Shown here: positions 18,407 through 27,599 of the stretch, piece after piece
Numbering within the stretch: the first letter of the stretch is position 1
How the letters are laid out: each line of letters begins with the position of its first letter
Source of the DNA: an uncultured Sphingomonadales bacterium
GTDB lineage: Bacteria > Pseudomonadota > Alphaproteobacteria > Sphingomonadales > Sphingomonadaceae
Direction of reading: 5' to 3'
DNA: 46,056 nucleotides
NCBI GenBank assembly: GCA_903821605.1
Contig: CAIJLZ010000001.1
Span: 1-46,056, forward strand
Made by a program: the position numbers and the translations under genes
The notes under the pieces: model-generated
The model's database searches: none
Seen by the model: only the letters and a program-made list of their open reading frames with translations
Told to the model about the DNA's origin: nothing

Positions 18407-20793
18407 GCCATCTGGCCCGGCTCGACTGGTTGCCGGTGCTGGATCGCAAGTTGTTGCGCGACATGTGGCGGCTGCGCGGGCCGTCCTTTGCCATTGCCCT
18501 GATGATCGCAGCCGGTGTCGGCATGGTGCTCATGTCATTCGGCATGATGCGGTCGCTGGAGGCCACCCGCGACGCTTATTATGACCGGTATCGCTTTGCC
18601 GACATCTTCGTCACGGCCAAGCGCGTGCCGCGCCACATCGTCGCTGATCTGGCTGCCCTGCCCGGCGTCCGGCTGGCCGAGGGGCGGATCACGGCGGGCG
18701 CGCTCGCGGCATTGCCGGGGGTGGCGGAACCGATCAACACCCGCATGCATTCGTTGCCGCTGTCCGGCAGGCCGATGATCAACGATCTGGTGCTGCGCCA
18801 AGGGCGCTGGCCTGAACCTGGCCGCGCCAACGAAATATTGGCCAATGAGGCTTTTGTGCAGGCCGCCCATCTTGGACTTGGCGATGTGATGAGCGTGATC
18901 CTGAACGGCAAGCGGGAGCAACTCCAGATCGTCGGCACGGTACTGTCGCCCGAATATGTCTATGCCATTCCGCCGGGACAGATTTTCCCCGACAATGGTC
19001 GCTTCGCCATTTTATGGGCCGACCGCGACATGCTCGCCGCTGCCTTTGACCTCACGGATGCGGTGAACGAAATCATGTTGCGGGTCGAATCCGGAACTGA
19101 CCGGGCCGATCTCATCCGCCGCATTGACACCCGACTTGCATCCTATGGCGGCACCGGGGCCTATCGCCGCGAAGATCAGATTTCCGAGCGGTTCGTCGCC
19201 AACGAACTGCGCCAACTGAAAACCATGACGACGGTCCTACCGCCGATCTTTCTGGCCGTATCGGCCTTCCTCACCCATGTCGTGTTGAGCCGCCTGATTG
19301 ACACCGAGCGCGAGATCATTGGGCTGCTCAAGGCCTTTGGCTATCGGACAGCGGCGATTGTCTTCCATTATCTCAAGCTGGCGCTGCTCCTCTCGCTCGG
19401 CGGTATGGTGCTTGGCACGCTTTTTGGCACATGGCTGGGACGCGGGCTGGCCGTGATGTATCAGCAATTCTTCGTCTTCCCCTTTCTCCAGTTCCGAATT
19501 GATCCCGATCTTTACGCCCTTGCGCTGCTGGCCGCGCTGGGATCGGTGATGAGCGGTTGCCTGTTCGCGATCCGGCGCGCGGCGGCCCTCACCCCAGCAG
19601 CGGCCATGCAGCCGCCGCTGGTCGCGCATTATGGCGGGCGCATCGCGGCGGCCATTGGTCAGATGCGCGGGCTGGACGAACTGACCCGGATCATCCTGCG
19701 CGGGCTGGTGCGGCGGCCGCTGCGGACGCTGTTGACCGCGATCGGCATCGGGGCGGCACTCGCGCTCTACATTGCGTCGGCCAGCTCGCATGACAATGTG
19801 GAACGCTTGATCCAGGTGAGCTTCGATCAGGCCAAGCGCGAAGACCTGATGATCAGCTTCACCGAACCGCGCGGGCCGGATGCACTGGCAGCCTTGGGGC
19901 GCATGCCCGGCGTGCTGCGGGTCGAACCCCTGCGCGCCGTCGGTGCCATTTTGCGCCACGGCGCAGCAACCAAGCGCGAAGGCATCACCGCCAGCACGCC
20001 CGGTGCCGATCTCAGCCGCTTGGTCGACATCGCTGGTCGTGTCGTCGAACCACCCGAAAGCGGGCTGATCGTCTCCACCGCGCTGGCCCGCAGTCTCGCC
20101 ATCGCTCCCGGCGATCATGTCGAGGTCGAAGTTACCGAAGGCCGTCGGCCAAGCTGGAGCGCCCATGTCATCGCCGTGGTGGACAGCCCCATCGGCGCAC
20201 CCGCCTTTATGAGCATCGATGAGTTGGACCGCCGATTGGGCGAAGGTGCGCGCCTGTCCGGGGCCTATCTCGCGATTGATGACAGCCAGCGCGACGAGAT
20301 ATTGCGCGCCCTGCGGGACACGCCCAAGATCGGCGGCATCGCGATCATCGAGGCAAGCCGCCGCGCCATCCGTGACACCATCGCCGAAACCATGGGGATC
20401 ATGACCCTATTCAACACCGGCTTTGCCGCACTGATCGTATTCGGCGTGGTTTATAATAATGCGCGCGTCTCCTTGGCGGAACGGTCGCGCGACCTTGCCT
20501 CGCTGCGTGTGCTCGGTTTTCGCAAAAGCGAGGTCGCCTATCTGCTGGTGGGTGAGCTGGCGCTGTTGACCTTGCTGGCCCTGCCCATCGGGATTGGCAT
20601 GGGTATCGCGCTCTCCCACTATATCGTGGACACATTCAGCGGCGATCTATTCACGATCCCATTTGCACTGACCCCCGCAACAGTGGCACGAGCAATATTG
20701 GTCGTGTTCACGGCGGCAGCAGGCACGGCGTGGCTGGTCAGCCGACGCGTCGGCCAGCTTGATCTGGTCGCCGTGCTCAAGACGAGGGACTAA
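18400..20793 (+). CDS. ABC exporter permease with FtsX-type domains
   Basis: A 797-residue inner-membrane permease that starts with GTG. It has a first membrane segment at about residues 29-49, a large periplasmic domain, then three helices around residues 275-390, an internal segment near 445 ([20 protein letters not shown]), a second periplasmic domain and three carboxy-terminal helices from about 667 to 785. The FtsX/MacB core signatures are doubled ([20 protein letters not shown] and [19 protein letters not shown]), so the protein is a fused two-unit permease, as in YbbP or DevC-like exporters. It lies between the ATPase and adaptor genes with overlaps or a one-base gap. Cargo unknown. 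Confidence 0.9.
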   Translation: MVSHLARLDWLPVLDRKLLRDMWRLRGPSFAIALMIAAGVGMVLMSFGMMRSLEATRDAYYDRYRFADIFVTAKRVPRHIVADLAALPGVRLAEGRITAGALAALPGVAEPINTRMHSLPLSGRPMINDLVLRQGRWPEPGRANEILANEAFVQAAHLGLGDVMSVILNGKREQLQIVGTVLSPEYVYAIPPGQIFPDNGRFAILWADRDMLAAAFDLTDAVNEIMLRVESGTDRADLIRRIDTRLASYGGTGAYRREDQISERFVANELRQLKTMTTVLPPIFLAVSAFLTHVVLSRLIDTEREIIGLLKAFGYRTAAIVFHYLKLALLLSLGGMVLGTLFGTWLGRGLAVMYQQFFVFPFLQFRIDPDLYALALLAALGSVMSGCLFAIRRAAALTPAAAMQPPLVAHYGGRIAAAIGQMRGLDELTRIILRGLVRRPLRTLLTAIGIGAALALYIASASSHDNVERLIQVSFDQAKREDLMISFTEPRGPDALAALGRMPGVLRVEPLRAVGAILRHGAATKREGITASTPGADLSRLVDIAGRVVEPPESGLIVSTALARSLAIAPGDHVEVEVTEGRRPSWSAHVIAVVDSPIGAPAFMSIDELDRRLGEGARLSGAYLAIDDSQRDEILRALRDTPKIGGIAIIEASRRAIRDTIAETMGIMTLFNTGFAALIVFGVVYNNARVSLAERSRDLASLRVLGFRKSEVAYLLVGELALLTLLALPIGIGMGIALSHYIVDTFSGDLFTIPFALTPATVARAILVVFTAAAGTAWLVSRRVGQLDLVAVLKTRD

Positions 20794-20794
20794 A

Positions 20795-22003
20795 ATGGCA
20801 GGAACGACAAGGCGCACCGGACAATGGATCATCGCCGCCATGGTCGCACTGGTGCTCGCCGCCGCCATTTTCGTCGCCCTGCATCAGCCCGCGACCCCCG
20901 TCGACCTCGCCGCCGTCACGCGCGGGCCGATGGCCGTCACCATTGATGACGAGGGCGAAACCGTCGTCCATGACATATTCACCGTCGCCGCACCGCTGGG
21001 CGGCTATTTGCGGCGGATCGAGCTGGAACCGGGCGACCCTGTCACCCGCCACCAGACCGCGCTCGCCCACATCGTCCCCGGCGATCCAGGCTTTCTGGAT
21101 GCCCGTAGTCAGGCCGAGGCGATGGCACAGGAAAAAATATCGGGCGCTGATCTTGCCGCTGCCCGCGCCCGGATTGCACAGGCCCGTGCCGAACGTGCGC
21201 TGGCCGACCGCGACCTCGCCCGCATCGAGGAACTGTCCCGACGCGGTTTTTCCACCCGCGCCACGCTCGACGCCGCCCGCGCGCGCCACGACAAGGCGGA
21301 AGCCGCGTTGATCGAGGCCGGAAGCAGCGCGACCTCCGCCGCATATCGCCTCAAATCCGCCCGCGCCGCCCTGATTTCCCCGACTGCTGATGCCTCGGGC
21401 CGCACCGGTGTCGCGATCACCGCGCCGGTCAGCGGCAAGGTGCTGCGCGTCCGTCAGAAAAGCGAAGGGCCAGTTTCAGCCGGCACGCCGCTGGTCGACA
21501 TTGGCGATCCGGCGGCAATGGAAATCATGGTGGATCTATTGTCCACCGATGCCGTCAAAATTGCCGAACAGGCCCCGGTGCTGATCGACAAATGGGGCGG
21601 CACCAACCCGTTGCACGGCAAGGTCAGGCGGATCGAACCTGCCGGTTTCACCAAATTCTCGGCGCTGGGCGTCGAAGAACAGCGCGTCAATGTCTTCATC
21701 GTCCTTACCGATCCGCCCGCGCTCTGGCGGCGGCTGGGCCATGGTTATCGCGTGCTGGTGCGGATCGAGACCTGGAGCAGGCCGAACATCTTACGGGTGC
21801 CGGTCGCAGCCATTTTCCGGATCGGCAATGATTGGAACGTGTTCGTGGTGCGCCATGGCCGGGCGCGGCGCGTGCCGGTCGGGATCGGCCATCTCAACGA
21901 TCTGTTTGCCGAGATACAGTCCGGACTGCAATCGGGCGACCAGATCATCCTCCACCCCGGCGATACCATCACCGACGGCAGACGCGTCACCGCACGCGAT
22001 TAA
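20795..22003 (+). CDS. HlyD-family adaptor of the ABC exporter
   Basis: A 402-residue membrane-fusion protein. ATG 20795 comes one base after the permease stop codon, with GAGGGAC as ribosome site. One amino-terminal membrane anchor (QWIIAAMVALVLAAAIFVAL) is followed by a lipoyl half (APLGGYLRRIELEPGDPVTR), an Ala/Arg-rich coiled coil (ARARIAQARAERALADRDLA) and the second lipoyl half (ITAPVSGKVLRVRQKSEGPV). The carboxy-terminal barrel includes VLVRIETWSRPNILRVPVAA. It links the ABC permease to an outer-membrane channel, perhaps the NodT-type protein encoded nearby. No efflux channel gene is present within this second operon. Confidence 0.9.
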   Translation: MAGTTRRTGQWIIAAMVALVLAAAIFVALHQPATPVDLAAVTRGPMAVTIDDEGETVVHDIFTVAAPLGGYLRRIELEPGDPVTRHQTALAHIVPGDPGFLDARSQAEAMAQEKISGADLAAARARIAQARAERALADRDLARIEELSRRGFSTRATLDAARARHDKAEAALIEAGSSATSAAYRLKSARAALISPTADASGRTGVAITAPVSGKVLRVRQKSEGPVSAGTPLVDIGDPAAMEIMVDLLSTDAVKIAEQAPVLIDKWGGTNPLHGKVRRIEPAGFTKFSALGVEEQRVNVFIVLTDPPALWRRLGHGYRVLVRIETWSRPNILRVPVAAIFRIGNDWNVFVVRHGRARRVPVGIGHLNDLFAEIQSGLQSGDQIILHPGDTITDGRRVTARD

Positions 22004-22059
22004 TCCTTTGCAAATTGGCGCACCGCCGTGGGAGTGGCTGTCACCTTAAGCGGAACGCT

Positions 22060-22710
22060 TCAATTGCCACCCGCATCCGCACGCGGGCGTTTCATCACGA
22101 AACGCTGCGCCTCGGCGATGGTGAAATAATCACCCATGCCGCCCGCGCGCAGGATCGGTTCGGCCGCGACGGTCTGGTAAACCCCGTTTTCCAGTACGTC
22201 CTGCGCGATATGGACGCCGACCACTTCGCCCAGCACCATCCATGTATCAAGTTCGCTCCCCGCACTGTCGGTCAGGCGGATCAACTGCGTCAACCGGCAT
22301 TCAAACGAGGCAGGACTTGCCGCCACGCGCGGCGGGGCAACAAGGTGGCACGGGGCTTTTTCCAACCCGGCAAGCACGAACTCATCAATGTCAGCCGGTA
22401 CATCTGCCGAACTGGCATTCATCGCCTCGGCAAGCGGGCGGGTGGCGAGATTCCAGACAAATTCGCGGGTCGCCGCGATATTGGCCACGCTATGCTTCCA
22501 CCCCAGGCTCGCAAAGCCGATGATCGGCGGACGATAGTTGAACTGGTTGAAAAAGCTGTAGGGTGCAAGGTTGACCACCCCGGCGGCAGACATGCTGCTG
22601 ATCCAACCAATCGGGCGCGGGGCGATGATCGCGGACATCGGATCGTGGCGCAGGCCATGGCCGTTACGCGGCTCGTAAAAATGCGGGGCGCTGTCGTCCA
22701 TGATCTTCAT
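22060..22710 (-). CDS. Flavin reductase-like FMN-binding split-barrel protein
   Basis: A protein of about 216 residues of the flavin reductase (DIM6/NTAB) family. It has the split-barrel signature AIIAPRPIGWISSMSAAGVVNLAPYS, then FVWNLATRPLAEAMN and the late ECRLTQLIRL...TWMVLGEVVGVHIA segment. I chose ATG 22710 (MKIMDDSAPHFYEPRN); ATG 22701 is also possible, and the longer frame from 22770 adds an atypical leader. It is a monocistronic gene divergent from the maleate-isomerase operon, with a 13-base palindrome between them. Known members bind FMN and reduce flavins or act on small aromatics; which applies is unclear. It converges on the ABC adaptor gene with 56 bases between and no obvious terminator. 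Confidence 0.8.
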   Translation of the reverse strand: MKIMDDSAPHFYEPRNGHGLRHDPMSAIIAPRPIGWISSMSAAGVVNLAPYSFFNQFNYRPPIIGFASLGWKHSVANIAATREFVWNLATRPLAEAMNASSADVPADIDEFVLAGLEKAPCHLVAPPRVAASPASFECRLTQLIRLTDSAGSELDTWMVLGEVVGVHIAQDVLENGVYQTVAAEPILRAGGMGDYFTIAEAQRFVMKRPRADAGGN

Positions 22711-22795
22711 CCATTGGGGCTGTTGTCCAACCCATAGCATCGGCGATGAGAAAATCAGGCGCAAGTTCATTGCACAGCGGGACCGACTATCAGCA

Positions 22796-22808
22796 TGTGA
22801 TAATCACA
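22796..22808. promoter_or_regulatory. Palindromic operator candidate for the MarR-type regulator
   Basis: A perfect 13-base palindrome, TGTGATAATCACA, midway between the flavin reductase gene and the maleate-isomerase operon. It is about 76 bases before the GTG at 22884 and 86 bases before the ATG at 22710. MarR-family proteins bind such short palindromes, and the operon encodes one at 23720. The link is inferred. Confidence 0.5.
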
Positions 22809-22883
22809 CAAGGCTCGGATTTGCGCCCTTTCCCGGGGCGTGCCTAAGGCTGAGATCAAGAGAATCCCGAGAGAGGCAAATTC

Positions 22884-23666
22884 GTGTCCCGCAACATCCG
22901 CATCGGCCAGATCGTGCCCAGTTCCAACACCACGATGGAAACTGAGATCCCGGCCATGCTGCGCGCGCGCGAGACGATTCTGCCGGAACGCTTCAGCTTT
23001 CACTCCGCCCGGATGCGGATGAAGAAGGTAACCAAGGAAGAACTCGCCGCGATGGATGCGCAAAGCCTGCGCTGCGCCGTCGAACTGGCCGATGCCGAGG
23101 TCGATGTGATCGGCTATGCTTGCCTTGTCGCGATCATGTCCGCCGGGCGTGGCTATCACCGGGTCAGCGAAACACAGCTTGGCCAAGCCGTGCAAGAGGC
23201 CGGTGCGCCATGCCCGATCGTGACCAGTGCGGGTGCGCTGGTGCAGGTGCTGGGCGAACTGGGCACGCGCAATGTCGCGATCATTACCCCCTATCTGCGG
23301 CCGCTGACCAATCTCGTGGTGGACTATATCCAGCATGAAGGCTTCAACGTTCTCGATTCCATCGCGCTCGAAATCCCCGACAATCTGGAAGTTGGCCGCC
23401 GCGACCCGATGAAACTGCTGGACGATCTCAAGCGTCTTGACGTGACCGGCGCAGATACGGTCGTCCTTTCCGCCTGCGTGCAGATGCCGTCACTCGATGC
23501 CCTGTCGCGCGCGGAGGATATTCTGGGCCTGCCGGTGCTATCGGCCGCCGCCTGCACCACGCGTATGATGCTGAAGTCGCTCGACCTCGATCCGGTCGCG
23601 CCGGGCGCGGGCACGGCCCTTTCCGCCAGCTTCCAACGCCTCTCCAGCGAAGCGCTTCCCTTGTGA
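22884..23666 (+). CDS. Maleate cis-trans isomerase-like Asp/Glu racemase-family enzyme
   Basis: A 260-residue enzyme starting with GTG, with GAGAGG upstream. It has the maleate isomerase pattern IGQIVPSSNTTMETEIPAML at the start, first catalytic Cys C80 in IGYACLVAIMS and second C198 in VVLSACVQMPSLD, plus TSAGALVQVLGELG. The two cysteines sit where known maleate isomerases (NicE type) have theirs. These enzymes convert maleate to fumarate at the end of nicotinate or gentisate-like pathways. No upstream 2,5-dihydroxypyridine dioxygenase or maleamate amidase of the usual kind is visible here. It is the first gene of an operon with MarR, hydrolase and dehydrogenase. Related arylmalonate-type enzymes are an alternative. 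Confidence 0.85.
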   Translation: MSRNIRIGQIVPSSNTTMETEIPAMLRARETILPERFSFHSARMRMKKVTKEELAAMDAQSLRCAVELADAEVDVIGYACLVAIMSAGRGYHRVSETQLGQAVQEAGAPCPIVTSAGALVQVLGELGTRNVAIITPYLRPLTNLVVDYIQHEGFNVLDSIALEIPDNLEVGRRDPMKLLDDLKRLDVTGADTVVLSACVQMPSLDALSRAEDILGLPVLSAAACTTRMMLKSLDLDPVAPGAGTALSASFQRLSSEALPL

Positions 23667-23719
23667 GCGCCTCTCCGCTACTCAAATCCGTCAACTCGCT
23701 GACAAAGCAGGAGAGGCGG

Positions 23720-24241
23720 ATGGAACCGAAATATTACGAGAACTGGCACCTTGCGAAGTCAGACAATGAATTCCGGGTCACCGAATTCGAATGGTCGATG
23801 ATCCGCTTCTACGAGGCATTTGGGCGCTGGGTGACAACCACCGGGTCGGTGTTGACCGATGCCGATATCAAATTCTCGGAACATCTCATCCTGCATGTCA
23901 TCCGGATGCAGAACCGACCGAAAAGCAGCGCCACCATCGCCCGCATGATGAACCGCGATGACCTTCCCAATGTGCAGTACAGCCTGCGCAAGCTGGAATC
24001 CGCCAAACTCATCAAAAAGACCAAGGAAAAGTCGGGCAAGACGTTCTCCTACAGCGTCACCGACACAGGCAAGAAGATGACCGACGAATATGCGCATATT
24101 CGCTCGGACCTGCTGATCCGTGCCATCGGCACGATTTCGAACATCGAGGACCGGGTCACAGAAATGACCCAGCTACTCAGCGTCTTGACCGGTATTTACG
24201 AGGAGATGGCGCGCAGCTCGGCCACGTTCAGCACGCGCTAG
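23720..24241 (+). CDS. MarR-like winged-helix regulator
   Basis: A 173-residue DNA-binding protein. ATG 23720 follows AGGAGAGG closely and so decides the start over the longer frame from 23663. The recognition region is SSATIARMMNRDDLPNVQYSL followed by the wing LRKLESAKLIKKTKEKSGKTFSYSVTDTGKKM. The helices on each side form the dimer interface. The second gene of the maleate-isomerase operon, it probably represses this operon and the divergent flavin reductase through the palindrome at 22796. Regulators of this type are found beside nicotinate and aromatic acid genes; the effector is unknown. Confidence 0.85.
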   Translation: MEPKYYENWHLAKSDNEFRVTEFEWSMIRFYEAFGRWVTTTGSVLTDADIKFSEHLILHVIRMQNRPKSSATIARMMNRDDLPNVQYSLRKLESAKLIKKTKEKSGKTFSYSVTDTGKKMTDEYAHIRSDLLIRAIGTISNIEDRVTEMTQLLSVLTGIYEEMARSSATFSTR

Positions 24242-24325
24242 CTCATCCCTGCGGGGATAGCCGGTGTCGGGCTGGGTGCGGCCATGCCGTGTCGCCACCT
24301 CCTCTTGTCAACCAGAGGAGAAGTA

Positions 24326-25162
24326 ATGGCGGAGAATCCCGAACTGGGCCAGATGGTCCCGACCTGCGGCTATCGCACCAATTTGCATGATCAGGGCAGC
24401 GGCGATGCGCTGCTCTTGCTTCACGGTTCGGGCGCGGGCGTGTCCGGCTGGGCCAATTGGCGCGGCCTGATCCCGGAACTGTCCAAGACCTATCGCGTGA
24501 TTGCCCCGGATCTCGTTGGCTTCGGTTATACCGAAACCCCCGATGATTTCGAATTTCGCTTGATGGATAGCTGGGTCGACCAGATTTTCGCGGTGATGGA
24601 CCAGTTGGGGGTCGCCAAGGCCCATATCGTCGGCAACAGCTTTGGCGGGGCGCTGGCCTTGTGGATGGCGCACCGCGCGCCGGAACGCACCGGGCGTCTG
24701 GTATTGATGGGCCCGGGCGGCTGGCCACTCGAAGTCGGGCCGGAACTGGCGGCGCTGTGGGCCTATACCCCCTCGCCCGAAAATATGCGCAATGCGATGA
24801 GCGTCATGGCCTATAATCAGGCGCTGATCACCGATGAACTGGTCGAGATGCGCTATCGCGCCACGCTGCGTCCAGGGGCGCAGGAGACGTTCGAACGCGT
24901 CTTCCCCAAGCCGCACCAACGCTGGCTCGATGCGCAGGCACTGCCGATCGCCGCGCTACAGGGGATCACCAACGAGGTGCTGCTGATCCATGGCCGCGAC
25001 GACCGGGTGGTCGATCCGCTGGTGTCGTGGAACCTGCACCAGCATTTGATCAACTCGCAGTTCCACAGCATCTCGCGCTGCGGCCACTGGACGATGGTCG
25101 AACATGCCCGCCGGTTCCGCCAACTGGTCGAGAATTTTCTGGAAGAGGAAAAGCTCGCATGA
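24326..25162 (+). CDS. Alpha/beta hydrolase, meta-cleavage-product (DmpD/CarC) type
   Basis: A 278-residue alpha/beta hydrolase. ATG 24326 follows an AGAGGAG site. The oxyanion region LLLLHGSGAGVSGWANWRGL is characteristic of C-C hydrolases such as 2-hydroxymuconic semialdehyde hydrolase. The nucleophile is the Ser in GNSFGGALALW, the Asp is in IHGRDDRVVDP, and the His is in RCGHWTMVEHA. Such enzymes split the product of extradiol ring cleavage into an acid and 2-hydroxypenta-2,4-dienoate. An extradiol dioxygenase lies at 28884 on the opposite strand and a hydroxypentadienoate-pathway aldolase at the right edge, so this enzyme fits the middle step. It overlaps the next gene by four bases (ATGA). 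Confidence 0.87.
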   Translation: MAENPELGQMVPTCGYRTNLHDQGSGDALLLLHGSGAGVSGWANWRGLIPELSKTYRVIAPDLVGFGYTETPDDFEFRLMDSWVDQIFAVMDQLGVAKAHIVGNSFGGALALWMAHRAPERTGRLVLMGPGGWPLEVGPELAALWAYTPSPENMRNAMSVMAYNQALITDELVEMRYRATLRPGAQETFERVFPKPHQRWLDAQALPIAALQGITNEVLLIHGRDDRVVDPLVSWNLHQHLINSQFHSISRCGHWTMVEHARRFRQLVENFLEEEKLA

Positions 25163-26169
25163 TGAAATCCTGGCGCCTCCACGGGGCGGGCCTCGATACG
25201 CTGAAGCAGGAAACGGACGCGATCCCGGAACCCGGCTTTGGCGAGGTGCTGGTGAAGATGCATGCCGCCGCGATCAACCATCGCGATCTTGGCATTCTGG
25301 CCGGCGTCTATCCGAACCCGCCGGGAATCATTCCCTTTTCCGACGGGTCCGGCGTGATTGCCGGGCTCGGACCGGATGTGGCCGGACTGCGGCTGGGTGA
25401 CGAGGTCATCACCAGCTTCTATCCCTATTGGGAAAGCGGCCCTGCCGATGCCGATAATCATCGCGCGTCGCTTGGCTGCGAGATGGATGGCGTGTTGGCC
25501 CAATATGCGGTGCTGCCGGTGTCGGCGCTCGTCGCCAAGCCCCGCACGCTCAACCATGCACAGGCATCGACCTTGCCCTGCGCCGGACTGACGGCATGGA
25601 CGGCGTTGTTCACCGAAGGCCAGTTGCAGGCCGGGCAGACCGTGCTGATCCAAGGCACGGGCGGGGTCGCGATTTTCGCGTTACAGCTCGCCAAAATGGC
25701 GGGGGCGCGGGTCATTCTGCTGTCAGCCAGCGAGGCCAAGGCCGAACGCGCCCGCGATATGGGGGCGGATGTCACGATCAACTATCGCGACCATCCGGAA
25801 TGGGCCGCTCAAGTGCTCGCCGCGACCGAGGGTCGGGGCGTTGACCTGATCATCGAATTGGGTGGTCAGGACACGCTGCCGCAATCGCTCAATTGCGTGA
25901 AGGTTGGCGGACGGATCAGCATCATCGGCGTGCTTTCCGGGCTGGTTGCGGCAATCCCGGTACCGCCGATCCTGTTCCGTCATATCCACATGACCGGCAT
26001 CACCGTCGGCCACCGCAGCGACCTGCGCGCCTTGTGCGCGGCGATCGACCACAATGGGCTGATCCCGGTGATCGATGGCCGCTTTGCCTTTGATGATGCG
26101 CCGGGGATTTATGCCGCGCTACCGACCGGCGCGCATTTCGGGAAGTTGGTGGTGGATATCGCCGGATAA
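25159..26169 (+). CDS. NAD(P)-dependent quinone oxidoreductase-like MDR enzyme
   Basis: A 336-residue medium-chain dehydrogenase/reductase. ATG 25159 overlaps the hydrolase stop codon. It has a GroES-like amino half (EVLVKMHAAAINHRDLGILA, with no zinc-ligand Cys after NHRD), then the nucleotide-binding motif GTGGVAIFALQLAKMAGARV. Lack of the catalytic-zinc cysteine points to the zinc-independent quinone oxidoreductase branch, which reduces activated C=C or carbonyl groups. It is the last gene of the maleate-isomerase operon and is followed by a hairpin terminator shared with the convergent M20-like gene. Substrate unknown. Confidence 0.87.
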   Translation: MMKSWRLHGAGLDTLKQETDAIPEPGFGEVLVKMHAAAINHRDLGILAGVYPNPPGIIPFSDGSGVIAGLGPDVAGLRLGDEVITSFYPYWESGPADADNHRASLGCEMDGVLAQYAVLPVSALVAKPRTLNHAQASTLPCAGLTAWTALFTEGQLQAGQTVLIQGTGGVAIFALQLAKMAGARVILLSASEAKAERARDMGADVTINYRDHPEWAAQVLAATEGRGVDLIIELGGQDTLPQSLNCVKVGGRISIIGVLSGLVAAIPVPPILFRHIHMTGITVGHRSDLRALCAAIDHNGLIPVIDGRFAFDDAPGIYAALPTGAHFGKLVVDIAG

Positions 26170-26215
26170 GCGAGACCCTCTCATCGAGGCTCCCTCATCG
26201 AAACGCGTCACCGAA

Positions 26216-26245
26216 CACCCTCCCCCGCCTTGGCGGAGGAGGGTG
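26216..26245. terminator. Terminator hairpin between convergent operons
   Basis: CACCCTCCCCCGCC (26216-26229) pairs with GGCGGAGGAGGGTG (26232-26245) with one mismatch and a TT loop. It separates the dehydrogenase stop at 26169 from the M20-like stop at 26254. Poly-T is absent, so it may act as a two-way barrier or mRNA end. Confidence 0.6.
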
Positions 26246-26253
26246 AATGGCTG

Positions 26254-27579
26254 TTACAAGCCCAGATCGCCCCGCTGCCGGGTGAGCGTATCAATCACGG
26301 CGTAGAGGATTTTCTCCGCGCACGGCATGAGATCGGGAATATAGGTCGCCCCCATGCCGCCCAAGCCTTCGCCGATTTCTTCTGGCGAGCCCTTGGCGGG
26401 CCAAGGCCAGCCCATCCGTGCCGTCGGCACACCCAGCCGCCGCAACGCCGCGCCATCGGTCTGGCCGCCCAGCAGATCAGGATCGGGATAGGCCCGGCCC
26501 TCGTTCGTCTCCCAGCCACGCCGTGCCGACTGGATGATCCAGTTCGACGGGTCCGTCGTGCCACCCGGGGCCGAACCATACATCTCCCAGTCAAGGTCGA
26601 TGTCCGGATGCGCCTTGCGGAAGCTCGCGATGAAATCGGCGAACTGCGCCTTGACCTCGCCCGGCGTGGTGCGCGGGTTGATACGGACGTCGAAGAAAAC
26701 TTCGGTCGTTGCGGTCGGGAAAGCGGGACGGCCCGGCCAGCCACCGCGCACGCCGCCGATCCAGCCATAAGGCTTGATCACACCCGACGTGTTGCGATCG
26801 GCATAGTCGATCAGCCACTGTTCCAGCGCCTCAATCACCTTGGCCGCCGGAACGACCGAGCTGCGGAATTCCGGCAAACCGCGCGGGACACCAGCATAGC
26901 CGAGCGTGCCCTTCACATCGATGCGGAACCAGCCCATGCCGGGTTCTTCGTGATAGACCCAATTCCACGGCTTCATAATGATCGCGAAGTCGGGCGCCAT
27001 GCCACGGTTGAGCAGGTGGAACACGCCGTTCGACATGCCCGCATTATCGCGCTCCGGGATATTCACCGGCATGCCGCCATCGGCAAAGCCAACATTCAGA
27101 TCGCCGATCAGCGGCACATCCGCCTCCATCAGCGCGGTCGCGATCTCGCAGATGGTCGAGACCATCGCCTTGGGGTTGGATGAACCCAGACCATAGACCC
27201 AATCCCCCACCATCTTGGCGGTCGGGGCAAGATCGGCATATTGCTTCGGCCCGGCCCAGGGATAATCGCTCTCATCGCCTTCCAGATGGGTGTCGATCGG
27301 CGCATAGAGCAACAGGGTCGCCCCACCGCCAGAGCCGCGCTTTTCGGCAAGCACATTGCCGGTCGTCTGGCTCATCGGCTTGTAGGTGGATTTCAGCCCG
27401 GCGGCACCCAGCTTATCAACGACAAACTCGCTTGCCGCCCGGGTCGCCCCGGTCGGGCTATGGATGTTGGTCAGGTCGAACAGAAATTGCTTCAGCCGAT
27501 CAGGGTTGAGGCGCGCACAGGCGGCTTCATACCATGCTTGTTGCTGGGCAGTGAACGGCACTTGCGTCGTCGGTTCCAT
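26254..27579 (-). CDS. M20-peptidase-fold hydrolase lacking the usual metal ligands
   Basis: A 441-residue protein with the overall M20 (acetylornithine deacetylase/ArgE) layout: a catalytic domain with an inserted dimerisation domain (about residues 215-330). The motifs are altered. The usual GHxD reads APID (P94 for His, D96 kept), the GxxD motif reads GSSN (N135), the Glu-Glu pair reads GFADGGMP (G168-G169), the EP ligand reads KPWNW (K203), and the last His position in the GLGGMGATY segment is not a His. It may therefore bind no zinc, or bind it differently. A GGAGG site lies before ATG 27579. It is the final gene of the Rieske/extradiol operon, after an amidase-signature gene. It could hydrolyse or bind an amide or ring-opened product; its activity cannot be read. 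Confidence 0.82.
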   Translation of the reverse strand: MEPTTQVPFTAQQQAWYEAACARLNPDRLKQFLFDLTNIHSPTGATRAASEFVVDKLGAAGLKSTYKPMSQTTGNVLAEKRGSGGGATLLLYAPIDTHLEGDESDYPWAGPKQYADLAPTAKMVGDWVYGLGSSNPKAMVSTICEIATALMEADVPLIGDLNVGFADGGMPVNIPERDNAGMSNGVFHLLNRGMAPDFAIIMKPWNWVYHEEPGMGWFRIDVKGTLGYAGVPRGLPEFRSSVVPAAKVIEALEQWLIDYADRNTSGVIKPYGWIGGVRGGWPGRPAFPTATTEVFFDVRINPRTTPGEVKAQFADFIASFRKAHPDIDLDWEMYGSAPGGTTDPSNWIIQSARRGWETNEGRAYPDPDLLGGQTDGAALRRLGVPTARMGWPWPAKGSPEEIGEGLGGMGATYIPDLMPCAEKILYAVIDTLTRQRGDLGL

Positions 27580-27599
27580 GGGTGCGATCTCCTCCTCGC

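Noticed and set aside
24326-25162. N-formylmaleamate deformylase (NicD), suggested by the maleate isomerase neighbour
   Set aside because: The oxyanion and catalytic motifs match meta-cleavage hydrolases of the DmpD/CarC group, not NicD.
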